From the NCBI RefSeq assembly GCF_002899945.2, contig NZ_PPEG02000011.1, positions 91,407-155,406 of the forward strand: a stretch of 64,000 nucleotides of DNA. Reading direction: 5' to 3'. This document shows, one piece after another, positions 8,538 to 17,580 of this stretch. The notes under the pieces are model-generated. The model was not told the DNA's origin, ran no database searches, and saw only the letters and a list, made by a program, of their open reading frames with translations. The stretch comes from Chryseobacterium viscerum. GTDB lineage: Bacteria; Bacteroidota; Bacteroidia; Flavobacteriales; Weeksellaceae. The position numbers and the translations under genes are program-made. Numbering within the stretch: position 1 is the first letter of the stretch; each line of letters begins with the position of its first letter.

Positions 8538-9390
8538 AATTCGTTTGTTTTTTTACTGCGATCATCATATGTGGGCTAAATGGTAAAAGATAACTGTCGT
8601 TTTCTGTGACTTGTATAAGTTCTAGCAATGTTTTTTTCTTTTCGTCATTCAACATATTGGCAAAGTAATCCTTGTCCAACCAAGCCATACCTTCAACTGC
8701 ATAAGTATTTAGATAGGTTAATTCCTGTTTCATAAACTCATCTTTTAGCTGTTCTGGTCTGTGATAATATGCTTCAGCTAAAAGCCAGGGAAAATCATCC
8801 GGAGGATTATGAATTCCTGTTGTTAATTCCTTCTTGCACATTTGGAAAAATGTTTTTTTGTGAATGAGACCATTTAGAAGTCCTGCCAAGGTTGATGCAG
8901 TATAGTTAATTGCAAATCCCAAAATGATTCCGTCATTTTTTAGAACCCGTTTCGCCTCTTTGATAGCTAATTCTCTGTCTTCTTCTTTTTGAAGATGATA
9001 GAGAGATCCGTGTAAAATGATCAGGTCTGCAAAATCATTTTGAAAATCTAAGTTTTTCGATTCGCCCAAGTGAACAGAAAACTTATTTTTTAATTTACTA
9101 GCTCTGTTTTGAGCAATTTTTATGTGTTTAGAAACGGGTTCTACCAAATGAACCTGATGTCCTTTATTTGCAAGCCATTCCGAGTACTTTCCCGTACCAC
9201 CTCCAATATCGATTATTTTTGAAGATGATGAATGAATATGTTTTTCTATGAGTGACTTAATTCTTTCAAATTCAAATATGCCCATTCCTTTCTCGAGTCT
9301 GGTCTCTTCTGATGCTTTATTATAAAAAACTTCTATATTTCTGTCTATTAACTGTTTGCTTTTCATTTTTAATCCTGGTATTTTCATCAC
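8527..9390 (-). CDS. Class I SAM-dependent methyltransferase
   Basis: A 287-residue protein with a Rossmann methyltransferase fold. Motif I is at residues about 57-67 (IIDIGGGTGKYS), an acidic residue ends the next strand (VHLVEPV), and the DLIILHGSLYHL segment sits where motif IV is expected in small-molecule enzymes. ALKNDGIILG-type sequence (VLKNDGIILGFA) marks the later strand. The substrate is unknown. The C-terminal region (YYHRPEQLKDEF, AVEGMAWLDKDYF) is typical of the SAM methyltransferases that stand alone in accessory regions. A start at the third methionine (9366) is also possible. It is coupled to the winged-helix gene. Confidence 0.8.
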   Translation of the reverse strand: MMKIPGLKMKSKQLIDRNIEVFYNKASEETRLEKGMGIFEFERIKSLIEKHIHSSSSKIIDIGGGTGKYSEWLANKGHQVHLVEPVSKHIKIAQNRASKLKNKFSVHLGESKNLDFQNDFADLIILHGSLYHLQKEEDRELAIKEAKRVLKNDGIILGFAINYTASTLAGLLNGLIHKKTFFQMCKKELTTGIHNPPDDFPWLLAEAYYHRPEQLKDEFMKQELTYLNTYAVEGMAWLDKDYFANMLNDEKKKTLLELIQVTENDSYLLPFSPHMMIAVKKQTNYGK

Positions 9391-9577
9391 TTATTGAAAT
9401 GTTAAACACATAGCAAAAGTGATAATCAATAGATTCGTGATCAATTGTTTTTGTTTAAAATTTGATGAAATAACTGGATATGATTATCTGTGCACAAAAA
9501 ACAGAAAGATTTCTATGTGCAAATTACTAGTTTTGTCGAGATTGTCTTTTTAAGAAAGACGCAGATAATATGTTGAA

Positions 9578-9772
9578 TTAATATAACAGACGACAAATAT
9601 AGAAATTTGTGATTAATTCTTTTTGAGTTTTTGCTTTTAATTGCAGATAACTTTTAGGCTCGTCATATTCATTTCTACAAATGAACAAGGTAGCAGCAGT
9701 ATGATTTCTACTTTCAATTTCCTTGATGTACTTTTTTTGATTTTCGTTTAAGATGACATTTTTATAATCCAA
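9578..9772 (-). pseudogene. Gene fragment beside the solo R repeat
   Basis: An open minus frame of 64 codons (NENQKKYIKEIESRN, ATLFICRNEYDEPKSYLQL) with a TTG start and a stop nine codons further upstream. Just upstream, a different frame is also open and protein-like up to the R1 repeat at about 9870. I read this as the remains of one gene that lost its 5' end at R1. No family is recognised. Confidence 0.3.
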
Positions 9773-9860
9773 TTCTCCATCTGATATTGAACCAATTCTT
9801 TACTTTTAAAACCTCCACAACATTCTTTTTATTGACTTTTCATAAACAGGTCTTATTTCA

Positions 9861-9960
9861 ACGACAATGATTCCATATGAGGCTACCTGATTTTCTATAG
9901 CAAATATATTCCGTTGTCATTGCGGAAAAAAATATTTTTGGGTATCCGGAATCAGGATTC
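9861..9960 (+). repeat. R element, solo copy (R1)
   Basis: About 95 bp near-identical to the left ends of the two RadC modules (R2 near 11710, R3 near 36132). All three share GATTTTCTATAGCAAATATA and TTTTTGGGTATCCG. In R1 this is followed by the small hairpin GAATC/GATTC and then by unrelated sequence, so radC and DUF3945 are absent. It shows that R can exist apart from the module. Confidence 0.8.
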
Positions 9961-10017
9961 TTTTTGGTTATAATTAGCTGAAGATATAGCTTTGATAGTA
10001 ATCTATTATAAAAATAG

Positions 10018-11481
10018 TTAATGCTTTGACTTCAGTTTTTTGATTATTTCCTGCACATTTTTATTTTGTGGATCTAGTTTTAAGGTCTTTTCGTAATTTT
10101 TAAGTGCAAGATCATAATTTTCAAGTTCCAGATATGTCTCTCCCAAGCTGTCATAGGCATTAGCGCTTGAAGGATACAGTGAAACATTTAATTTAAATAA
10201 TTCCAAAGCATCTGCTAGCCTTTTTTGAGAAATCATTTTGTACCCCCAGTTGTTGACCTCGTTTTCCGTCAATGTAAAATCCTTATTTTTTGATTTTAAT
10301 TTTTTCGCTGTTTCGCTGGCATTTTTATACCCGTTTTTGTCTAAAACCATTTTCAATGATTTTGCTGAAGGTGACATTCCAAAACCGTTGGCCTCTTTCA
10401 TATCAGGAATAAACAATCCTGCCAATTCATCGATAAATACATCAGGAGTTCCACCAGACAAATTGGTCAGCACGATAATAGAAAGATCATCTTTTGGATA
10501 CACAAATACAGCTGCTCTTCCTCCGCCAACAGGAGCCAATGCCGGATGTTCTTCTCTGTCTATGGTTGGCCAGCCAGCCGCATAGCCGTTGAGAAGCCTG
10601 CTGAATCCACCTGTTTTCCCGTCATTCAATACATCAGGTTTCCAAAGTGCTTCTAAACTGGATTTTTGCTTTAGTAATTCCATATTCTGCAATGCGATGA
10701 TCCATTTGGCTAGTTCGTTGGCTGTGGAACTCATTCCCGCTGCCGTTTGTAATGCCGGAGGAAAGGAGAAGAACATATTGTTGAGTTTACCTTTTGAAAA
10801 CTGATAGCTGTTAGCCGCATTGGGAACCAATTCTTTCGTTGCCCCGAAACCAGATCGGATAGTCATTGGCATGCCCACTTTTTGAAGTTGTCCTTTGGTG
10901 ATGAATTCTTGAAAAGACATTCCACTCAGCTTATTGATGATCAGACCAAGCAAGTAGTAATTGGTTTGATTGTATCTGAATTCCTCTCCAGCTTTGAAAT
11001 CACTAGGCATAGCGATTACTTTTTTCCAGGCCGTATCAAAATTATCAGCGATCATTACAGCTTCCTCTTCATCCACAAGGTCAGGAATTCCGGATGTGTG
11101 AGACAACAATTGCTGAACTTTCACCGATTTCCAGGTTTCCGGAATATCAGTAAGGTATTCTGAGATAGGCGAATTCAGTTTTAATTTTCCTTCTTCTACC
11201 AATTGTAAAATAGCAACACCCACAAACGCTTTGGTAATGGAATTAATGGTAAATACAGATTTACTGCTTACAGAGATAGAATCCTGAATATTCGCCAATC
11301 CGTAATATCCTGTTTTTATGATTTTACCGTGTCTCACAATGGCTAATTCCAATCCCGGAATTTTGCGTTTCTGCATTTGATTTTGGATAAACACATCAAT
11401 GCTGTCCGACTGACAGAAAACTGAGACAGTACAGGAAAATAATACAATTGCAGCCAATGTCTTTTTGAAAATGAAAATCAT
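10018..11481 (-). CDS. Class C beta-lactamase-like serine hydrolase with TPR tail
   Basis: A 487-residue exported enzyme with an N-terminal signal peptide (residues 1-23, LAAIVLFSCTVSVFC). The nucleophile motif SxxK is SITK near residue 79, preceded by FTIN and followed by AFVGVAI. HTSGIPD lies near residue 128 and the YxN motif is in FRYNQTNYYLLG near residue 169. A KTG triad element occurs in DGKTGGF. These define the serine beta-lactamase/penicillin-binding class C fold. Such proteins are usually D-aminopeptidases or esterases and not resistance enzymes. The last 75 residues form tetratricopeptide repeats (ALELFKLNVSLYPSSANAYD, ALKNYEKTLKLDP). It sits alone between R1 and module copy 1. 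Confidence 0.85.
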   Translation of the reverse strand: MIFIFKKTLAAIVLFSCTVSVFCQSDSIDVFIQNQMQKRKIPGLELAIVRHGKIIKTGYYGLANIQDSISVSSKSVFTINSITKAFVGVAILQLVEEGKLKLNSPISEYLTDIPETWKSVKVQQLLSHTSGIPDLVDEEEAVMIADNFDTAWKKVIAMPSDFKAGEEFRYNQTNYYLLGLIINKLSGMSFQEFITKGQLQKVGMPMTIRSGFGATKELVPNAANSYQFSKGKLNNMFFSFPPALQTAAGMSSTANELAKWIIALQNMELLKQKSSLEALWKPDVLNDGKTGGFSRLLNGYAAGWPTIDREEHPALAPVGGGRAAVFVYPKDDLSIIVLTNLSGGTPDVFIDELAGLFIPDMKEANGFGMSPSAKSLKMVLDKNGYKNASETAKKLKSKNKDFTLTENEVNNWGYKMISQKRLADALELFKLNVSLYPSSANAYDSLGETYLELENYDLALKNYEKTLKLDPQNKNVQEIIKKLKSKH

Positions 11482-11709
11482 ATATAGTTTAATTTATAGA
11501 TACGGTTATTACTGGATTTTAAAGCGTCAAATATAAGAATGAAAAGACATTTTTCGATAATTAAATATTTGAATTGTTAGCCTTGTTTAGTAAATATTTT
11601 GATGATTCAGAACCATTTTATAGATGATTTACAATTCTATTTTACACAGTTTACCATTTCTGCAGATCTATCGCATCATTTTTTATTGAAGCGATCATAA
11701 GCAAATCAG

Positions 11710-12180
11710 ATTACAACAATGTTCAATTTCCTATGAGGCTACCTGATTTTCTATAGCAAATATATTCCGTGGTCACTGCTGAAAAAAATCTTTTTGGGTA
11801 TCCGGGATCGGAGATCCCAGAACCTCCGCAAAAAATATTTCAAGCTTTCATCAATGCTCTTTCTTATTGTTTTCAAGGAATTGATTACAGTTTTCCTTGT
11901 GCCTGCCTGAATGGTGATCCGCATAGAAAAAGTCAGAAACCTCACAAGATGCAAATGCAGTTCATTGAAATTTTGATCCTTATTTATTCTCTTGGTATAA
12001 ATCATCTAATCAGATGTTGGTATAAATCATCTCATCGATGTTAGTATAAACAGATTAATCAAATTTTTTATAAACCAATTCGTCAGCTGTTAGTATAAAT
12101 CAATTTATCAGATAATACGATTAATAAAAGAATAGAAAAAAAGTCAAAGTTTCCTTCAAACTGCAATTCACAGGTTTTAA
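11710..12180 (+). repeat. R leader of module copy 1 (R2)
   Basis: A conserved leader of about 280 bp begins with the R core and a small hairpin of arms GGGATC/GATCCC. It continues through a block shared with copy 2 (AAGGAATTGATTACAGTTTT, GTGATCCGCATAGAAAAAGT). Next comes the repeat tract at 11990-12115, where the copies stop matching. Open frames across it differ between copies and on both strands, so I treat it as non-coding. It may be a 5' untranslated region or the module's end. Confidence 0.65.
11990..12115 (+). repeat. Degenerate tandem repeats upstream of radC copy 1
   Basis: About five units of 24-27 bp, each with a GTATAAATCA-like start followed by a short palindrome such as CATCTAATCAGATG. 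The paired region in copy 2 (about 36405-36480) retains only one clear unit plus scrambled versions. Such iteron-like units could be protein-binding sites. The difference between copies suggests fast change. Confidence 0.55.
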
Positions 12181-12227
12181 TGTAAGTGCGGGAAAAACAG
12201 GTCTCCGCCGTACTCGGAGCAGGAAAT

Positions 12228-12671
12228 ATGAAATTCAATATTGTGAACGAAATTAAATTGAGCTACTCAAGAAAGGGGAATTGTGAAAGGTCTATATCGT
12301 CATCGGTCGATGCAGTGGATGTTTTCAGGGCGCATTTTGATGCGGAGGAAATGGATTACAGGGAATCGTTTTTTGCGCTGTATCTGAATCAGGCTAATAA
12401 AGTATTGGGAATTAAGAAAATATCGGAATGCGGCATTTCGTCCACATTGGTAGATGTTCGAATTATTATGCAGGCGGCTCTCCTTTGCAATGCCTCGGGG
12501 ATCATCGTTTCGCATAATCATCCTTCGGGGAATCTGAAGCCTTCATCCGCCGATATTAAAATGACCGCCAAAATCAAAGATGCGGCAAAAACACTCGATA
12601 TAGCATTGCTTGATCACATGATTTTAACGTCGGATTCTCATTTTTCATTTGCGGATAATGCGATGATCTGA
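12228..12671 (+). CDS. radC: RadC-family JAB/MPN+ protein, module copy 1
   Basis: A 147-residue protein with the RadC JAMM motif: an upstream glutamate region, HNHPSGNLKPS starting near residue 96, and a downstream aspartate (ADIKMT), followed by LLDHMILTSDSHFSFAD. It has only the JAB domain and lacks the helix-hairpin-helix N-terminus of full RadC, as is usual in mobile and defence-linked copies. RadC has no proven repair role; metalloprotease or nuclease-like functions have been proposed for the fold. I start at the ATG of MKFNIV (12228), which both copies share after AGGA. A longer frame from 12186 is not conserved. A DUF3945 gene follows. Confidence 0.85.
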   Translation: MKFNIVNEIKLSYSRKGNCERSISSSVDAVDVFRAHFDAEEMDYRESFFALYLNQANKVLGIKKISECGISSTLVDVRIIMQAALLCNASGIIVSHNHPSGNLKPSSADIKMTAKIKDAAKTLDIALLDHMILTSDSHFSFADNAMI

Positions 12672-12732
12672 GTAGTAAAATAATAAGCAAACAAAAAAAT
12701 AATAGCATCAAATAATATATAAAGTCATCATC

Positions 12733-14012
12733 ATGAACAAAATAGGAAATTACACGGCAATTTCAGAGGTAAGTACTTATTGGTACTTCGTCACAGTAGC
12801 AATTCTATCGGAATTGTACAGGGAATCGAAAACAACGGAAATCTTATAGACGTTCAGCCTGACTGCAATAAGGTAGATACAATCATTCGGATTGATTCGG
12901 CGGAGGATTCTTTTACGGACTTCTATTCGGATTTTTACCATCAGCTGAAAGATCCCTCCGAATATTCATTTTTTAAGGTGAGGGAATTCGAGGCGCACGA
13001 TACAGCTTTAGATTTACAAGAATACATTGATTGTTTATCGGAGGTTGAGAGACAAGATCTGAAAGCGGTTGAGGTTTCTATTGAAGCGGTCAATGCGATC
13101 AGATATAAGAAAACCATTGAAAATGAGCCTTCTGTTTTGAAGAAGGGTTTTAATAACGGGTCAGTTACTAGTAATAGTAGTTCTCAATACCGCTATCAGA
13201 TCGAGGATGTTCCTTGGGACACGATGACTGAATTAGGTCTTGACAAGGAAAAATTAGAAGAGATAGGGGCGTTGGATTCTTTGTTGAAAGGCTATAAAAC
13301 ACCAATGTTGATTCCGATACTTTTTAATGATGGGGAAGCGGTAAGTCAGATTGATGCACGGTTACAGTTGCGCATTGACGAAGATGGAGAATTGATTGTG
13401 AAGGTTCATAGGGTTTGTAAGAGGGTGGATTTCAGAAAGAAGTTTATGGGTCATAAGTTTACAAAAGAGGATAGGGTCAATCTTTTGACTTCTGGGAATA
13501 TGGGGAGAGTGGTGGATCTTACTGATACAGTTACAGGAGAGATAATTTCTTCACTGATAAGTTTGGACAGGCTGACCAATGAGTTGATTTCTTTGAGGAT
13601 AGAATTTGTACGGATTCCTGATATGCTTTGCGGTTTGAGATTGGATTTGGGGCAGAAGCAGTTGCTTCGTGAGGGGAAACCGTTGTTTATAGAAAATATG
13701 GTATCGAAGAAGGGGACAATGTTTTCTGCGATGGTACAATTCAATGCGGATAGGCAATGGGTGGAGTTTTTGTTTGAGAATAAGTTTAGAAGTTCTGGTT
13801 TTAACGAAGTGAACCATTCTGAAAGAGAAGTTCCTTCACATTTCAGAGGGGTCAAGCTTCGTCAATGGCAGATGGATAAGTTGAAGGCAGGGGAGTGGGC
13901 TTATATAAAGGGGCTGGAGAGTAGAAAAGGGAGGGCTTATCAGGGCTATATGAGTTTTGATAAGATGATAGGGAGAATTGTGTTTTCTTTTAAGAATCCG
14001 AAAAAGAAATAG
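12733..14012 (+). pseudogene. DUF4099/DUF3945 gene, copy 1, frameshifted
   Basis: This gene corresponds to the intact 426-residue gene at 37105. The ATG at 12733 opens MNKIGNYTAISEVST and then runs into a frameshift near 12777, where this copy has ACTTATTGG and copy 2 has ACTTTATTGG. One T is lost, and the original frame ends at a TAG about 25 codons later. The rest (from 12780) stays open for 410 codons. It has the DUF4099 core (VPWDTMTELGLDKEKLEEIG, LLKGYKTPMLIPI) and the DUF3945 C-terminus (LRQWQMDKLKAGEWAYIKGL). These domains are typical of Bacteroidota mobile elements. A TTG restart is possible but unproven. Confidence 0.75.
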
Positions 14013-14077
14013 GTGAGTCGTGAAATTGTTTTGAGGAACTGAAAAGAGGCAATAAGTAAATTAGAAATTATTTTTAT

Positions 14078-14107
14078 AACCTGCTAGGTCGATTGACTTT
14101 GCAGGTT
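14078..14107 (+). terminator. Hairpin terminator of module copy 1
   Basis: AACCTGC (14078-14084) pairs with GCAGGTT (14101-14107), with further pairing inside and a GATT loop. A T-rich run (GCTTTGTTTGGGTTTT) follows. The same hairpin follows the copy 2 gene at 38451-38480. Confidence 0.75.
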
Positions 14108-14151
14108 GCTTTGTTTGGGTTTTAGATGGAAATGGCTGATAAAAGTCGGGC

Positions 14152-14266
14152 GGCAAAAATGCAATTCCTCCCTGTGGTCGGAAACGCATTTTTGCCGAGT
14201 TTGGAGCAACCCCATTTCAAAAACATTGCCGGGTAGGACTTTGCTATGTTTTTGAAAAAAGGTTGC
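14152..14266 (+). repeat. Folded 3' element of module copy 1
   Basis: There are two hairpins in series. GGCAAAAATGC (14152-14162) pairs perfectly with GCATTTTTGCC (14186-14196). GCAACC (14206-14211) pairs with GGTTGC (14261-14266) and encloses TTCAAAAACAT (14216-14226) with ATGTTTTTGAA (14246-14256). The copy at 38524-38640 keeps the order and most bases. It is the right end of the shared module; cargo starts beyond it. An RNA or a recombination site are both possible. Confidence 0.65.
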
Positions 14267-14673
14267 AAAGATTTAGAATAATAATATCGTTTTTAGATCC
14301 CTGATGTTTTTTTTAATGAATAATGTTTTCCGCAAGTTCTCTTTGATTCGTAGCGGTCGGGAACAAGACTAATTATCATTTCTTCACCAATTAACCTGTA
14401 GTCGATGACTTTAAATTCTAATAATATGATGTTATGTGAAATTTCTACAAAAACACGAAAGCTCGCTGCAATTTATTGTGTCAAATTGCAATTATTTCTA
14501 GCTGTAATTTTTTTTAATGTAATTGAAAAGAGAGGGTACGACTGATATTTTTGGAAATCTGAGGTTAAAAACTATAAATTATTGATAGAAAATACTTGAT
14601 TAAGATTTAATGTGCTGAGATAGCTAAATAATTCAGTAGTATCTGATTTTCAATATTTAAAAAATATCTTATC
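14267..14673. other. Spacer after module copy 1, no gene seen
   Basis: About 400 bp with no plausible coding frame. It lies between the folded element and the 3' end of the first cargo gene, which points toward the module. No clear promoter was identified. Confidence 0.5.
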
Positions 14674-17535
14674 TCAGTCGTTATACTTTTCTTTCATTTT
14701 TTTTATTTTTTCCATGAGCTCTTGGTCGTCTTGTGTATGTGCTACGGTGTACATTAAATTAAAGATTGGATGTGGATAACCCAATATTCTAACATTCAGA
14801 TCAAAAAAAATATTAAGTGCGATGAGGGCAGCGACATGTGCATTTTCCAATTCCCCGTTAAAACAAAATGCTTCTCCAAGTTTGGTGTAATAGTGCATTA
14901 AAAAAGCGTCATTTCTATTTTCTTCCGGTAGTTCATTATGCAGAGTAATCGCAAGTTTGAAAAGTTTAATGGCTTCAGGAAAATTTAATACCTCATAATT
15001 GGCTAATGCCAAAACTTGACATTGAATGGACATTGAAAAATCATCATAAATATTATATTTCTGTCTTAAATGCTCAAGATTCTCAAAACATTCTGTGAAC
15101 CGATCCATCTTTCGTTGCTGAATAAACAAATTGCAGAGATTACAAATGGATATGAACAATTTTGGCAGGTGCTCTTCATGAAGACTTAAGATTGACACCG
15201 ACTGCTCAAAATGTTCAAAAGCCTGATCCATATGACCGTCAGCTGCAAGAGCGATCCCGTAATTATTGGCTATTAATCCAAGAAGTGGGTCAGTGGGCTC
15301 CAGATGATTTTCTGCTCTTTCAAATAAGCTCGTCCACTTATCGGTTATATGATCTTTCCCCAGCCAGTTATAAATATTCAAAACTTCGTTCTCCAATTGT
15401 AACAAAGGTTGATAAATGGTTCTGCGATATGGTTCATCGATCACATTAAGTATTGCTTCTCCAAACTTTAAAAATCTTAAAGCAAAGCTAAGATCCTGAT
15501 CAGCACCTTTTTTTAACACCTTTAAAAGACACCAGACATTGTTAAGTTGGTTTAAAAATGGCAGCTCCTTTGTGCGCTCCTGATAGATGATAGAATCCCT
15601 CAAGACCTTATGCATTGTAATTTGCGTGCCCTCTCGTTCAATTAAGCCTTTAGCATGCAATCTATTAATCGCATTCGTTAGATTTGTTCTGCTTTCAGAC
15701 TTGTGTTCTTCTCCAAACCAATCAACAAGATCATTAAACTGTACATCCTCCAAAGGCAGCATTGCGAAAAAGGTCAAATAATACGCTTCGGCAGGTTCAA
15801 TTTTGCTCAGGTTAAATGTCTGATTTAAAATCTTTAAAATATTGAGTGATTGTCCACCATCATTGGGAATGTCTATATTGAGGTTGTCATCATCCAGGCT
15901 TAGCTGTTCAAAATGATCCAGCATAATATCCAAAGTAAGATCAAAACTATATTTAATTGTTTTGGCGACTAAGCCAATGACCAAAGTATTATATTCTACA
16001 TATTTAAATAGAGATTTAAATTGCTCGTCAGTACTATCAGCACCATCTTCGAAATTGCGGTAAATCGCCTTAGATTCCTCAAAACTTAATTTTTTTATGG
16101 TTAAAGTTTTTACGTTCTCCAGTCGTAATCTCGTACCAATGATCATTTTCCAATTCGCTAAACACTGTAAATCTGCCATTTCGGCTTCGGTACTATCGTA
16201 GCTATCAACAATTAGCAAATTATTACCTGAAATCTGATTCAGTTTGTTTATTATTAGACCAAACCTGGCTGAGAATTCATCGGGATTTAAAGCAGGTAAA
16301 TCGAGATTTACGGCTAATTGCTCGTGAAAATTCAAAGTACTTACCAGGCCTGTTTCAACATTGATCCAAATGATGTGATCATAATCCTGAACATATTTTG
16401 AGACATAGAGTTTTAAAAGGGAAGATTTCCCCATTCCCCCATTGCCATTCACACTGACATGTTTGTTATCATTGAGAAGGTCCTGAAGATCAGCAATCAA
16501 GGTTTCCCGTCCAATGATCATTGACGAATTAATGAAAGGGATAGTGGTTATCAATTGTGGAATCAGCTTCTTGCCACTTATCTCTTCAAGTTTTTCTCCA
16601 TGTAGTTTTTGGATATCTATTAGACCATCGACCTTTTCCTTTATTACAGAGACATCTTTTTCCAAATTGTCAACTCGTGAATGAAACAATTGGGCAAAAC
16701 GTAAATCAATGTAATGCACCATTTCATCATCATTCGATTTCAGTAGGCCATCTAAAATGCGTTTGTTAACTTTTCTTTTGTTAGGATCGGGTAACTGAGA
16801 TATACGATAGATCTCACTTAGAAGAACATCGAAGAGTATTTTTTTAGGTCTTTTTTCAAAAATAGGATGATCTAAATAATTATTGATATCAACAATTATT
16901 TGATCAATTGCTTCTTCGGTAGGTACTTCTTTGAAATCCCATTTTATTTTAGTCACAAAATCACAGATCAAATTCTGATCATCGAGTAAGCTCTGAAATA
17001 AAGATAAGTTGTTTTCTAAGGCTTTTTTCTGATCATCCGAAATTGTTTTTTTTGCTAAAGATTTCTGAGTCTTGGAATTGATCTGTGAAAATAAAATCTC
17101 AGACACGAGCGTTCCGCATTGCTGAAGGGTTTCTTCTTCAATATTTTCTTGCTCTGTAACCCATCTTTGTAGCAATTGCTCACTTTCTGAAATTTTGGTA
17201 TTTGTAATAAATTGAAAAAGTACTGGTGTTGCACTGTTCGAATGCTCGAGATATAAGCTGAAGAAATTAAATATTGACTTCTTTATCTCGGGTGACTTAA
17301 AACTGAAAACTGAGGAATAGCATTTGATCTGCGTAAAAACTAGTTGGTCACCTATCTCTGTGATATCGTCCTCAACTTCGGTTTTAATGTCGTCTTCAAT
17401 ACTATTAAGATAGTGATGCAGCCATTTCAAAACAACATGTAAATACTGATAGTAAAATCCTCGATTTGTTGCAATTGCATCGCGATTTATCTTGATGAAT
17501 TTTAGTAGGTCGGCTTTTATGATAGGGTATGGCAA
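14674..17535 (-). CDS. Nuclease-STAND-TPR antiviral ATPase, Avs-like
   Basis: A 953-residue protein in three parts. Residues about 20-115 look like a DUF4297/Cap4-type PD-(D/E)XK nuclease: GFYYQYLHVVLKWL, then EVEDDITEIGD and FTQIKCYS, giving the D...QxK core. The ATPase follows with Walker A GNGGMGKSS near residue 365 and Walker B NLLIVDSYD near residue 440. This is a STAND-type NTPase, closest in style to NB-ARC. The C-terminal 300 residues contain TPR-like helical repeats (GLIANNYGIALAADGHMDQA, ALANYEVLNFPEAIKLFKLA). STAND proteins of this plan sense a phage product and activate the effector domain. It is shorter than named Avs types. It is the last gene of an apparent operon with NADAR and the PRTase-like gene. 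Confidence 0.75.
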   Translation of the reverse strand: MPYPIIKADLLKFIKINRDAIATNRGFYYQYLHVVLKWLHHYLNSIEDDIKTEVEDDITEIGDQLVFTQIKCYSSVFSFKSPEIKKSIFNFFSLYLEHSNSATPVLFQFITNTKISESEQLLQRWVTEQENIEEETLQQCGTLVSEILFSQINSKTQKSLAKKTISDDQKKALENNLSLFQSLLDDQNLICDFVTKIKWDFKEVPTEEAIDQIIVDINNYLDHPIFEKRPKKILFDVLLSEIYRISQLPDPNKRKVNKRILDGLLKSNDDEMVHYIDLRFAQLFHSRVDNLEKDVSVIKEKVDGLIDIQKLHGEKLEEISGKKLIPQLITTIPFINSSMIIGRETLIADLQDLLNDNKHVSVNGNGGMGKSSLLKLYVSKYVQDYDHIIWINVETGLVSTLNFHEQLAVNLDLPALNPDEFSARFGLIINKLNQISGNNLLIVDSYDSTEAEMADLQCLANWKMIIGTRLRLENVKTLTIKKLSFEESKAIYRNFEDGADSTDEQFKSLFKYVEYNTLVIGLVAKTIKYSFDLTLDIMLDHFEQLSLDDDNLNIDIPNDGGQSLNILKILNQTFNLSKIEPAEAYYLTFFAMLPLEDVQFNDLVDWFGEEHKSESRTNLTNAINRLHAKGLIEREGTQITMHKVLRDSIIYQERTKELPFLNQLNNVWCLLKVLKKGADQDLSFALRFLKFGEAILNVIDEPYRRTIYQPLLQLENEVLNIYNWLGKDHITDKWTSLFERAENHLEPTDPLLGLIANNYGIALAADGHMDQAFEHFEQSVSILSLHEEHLPKLFISICNLCNLFIQQRKMDRFTECFENLEHLRQKYNIYDDFSMSIQCQVLALANYEVLNFPEAIKLFKLAITLHNELPEENRNDAFLMHYYTKLGEAFCFNGELENAHVAALIALNIFFDLNVRILGYPHPIFNLMYTVAHTQDDQELMEKIKKMKEKYND

Positions 17536-17580
17536 TGCTTTTAGAAACTACAGAGGTATAAATCACACTAACACAAATCC

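Noticed and set aside
10018..11481. Antibiotic-resistance beta-lactamase
   Set aside because: The fold is class C-like, but the TPR tail and motif context suit a general serine hydrolase; resistance cannot be claimed.
11751..12044. Open frames of 84-91 codons on both strands in the R leader
   Set aside because: They overlap each other. Copy 2 of the leader does not keep the same frames end to end, and composition is not protein-like. Conservation at DNA level with a covarying hairpin fits a non-coding element.
11990..12115. CRISPR-like array
   Set aside because: Units are degenerate and directly adjacent, with no unique spacers of constant length and no cas genes.
12186..12227. Longer N-terminus of radC copy 1
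   Set aside because: The same leader in copy 2 has an extra base that breaks the frame, so the extension is not conserved.
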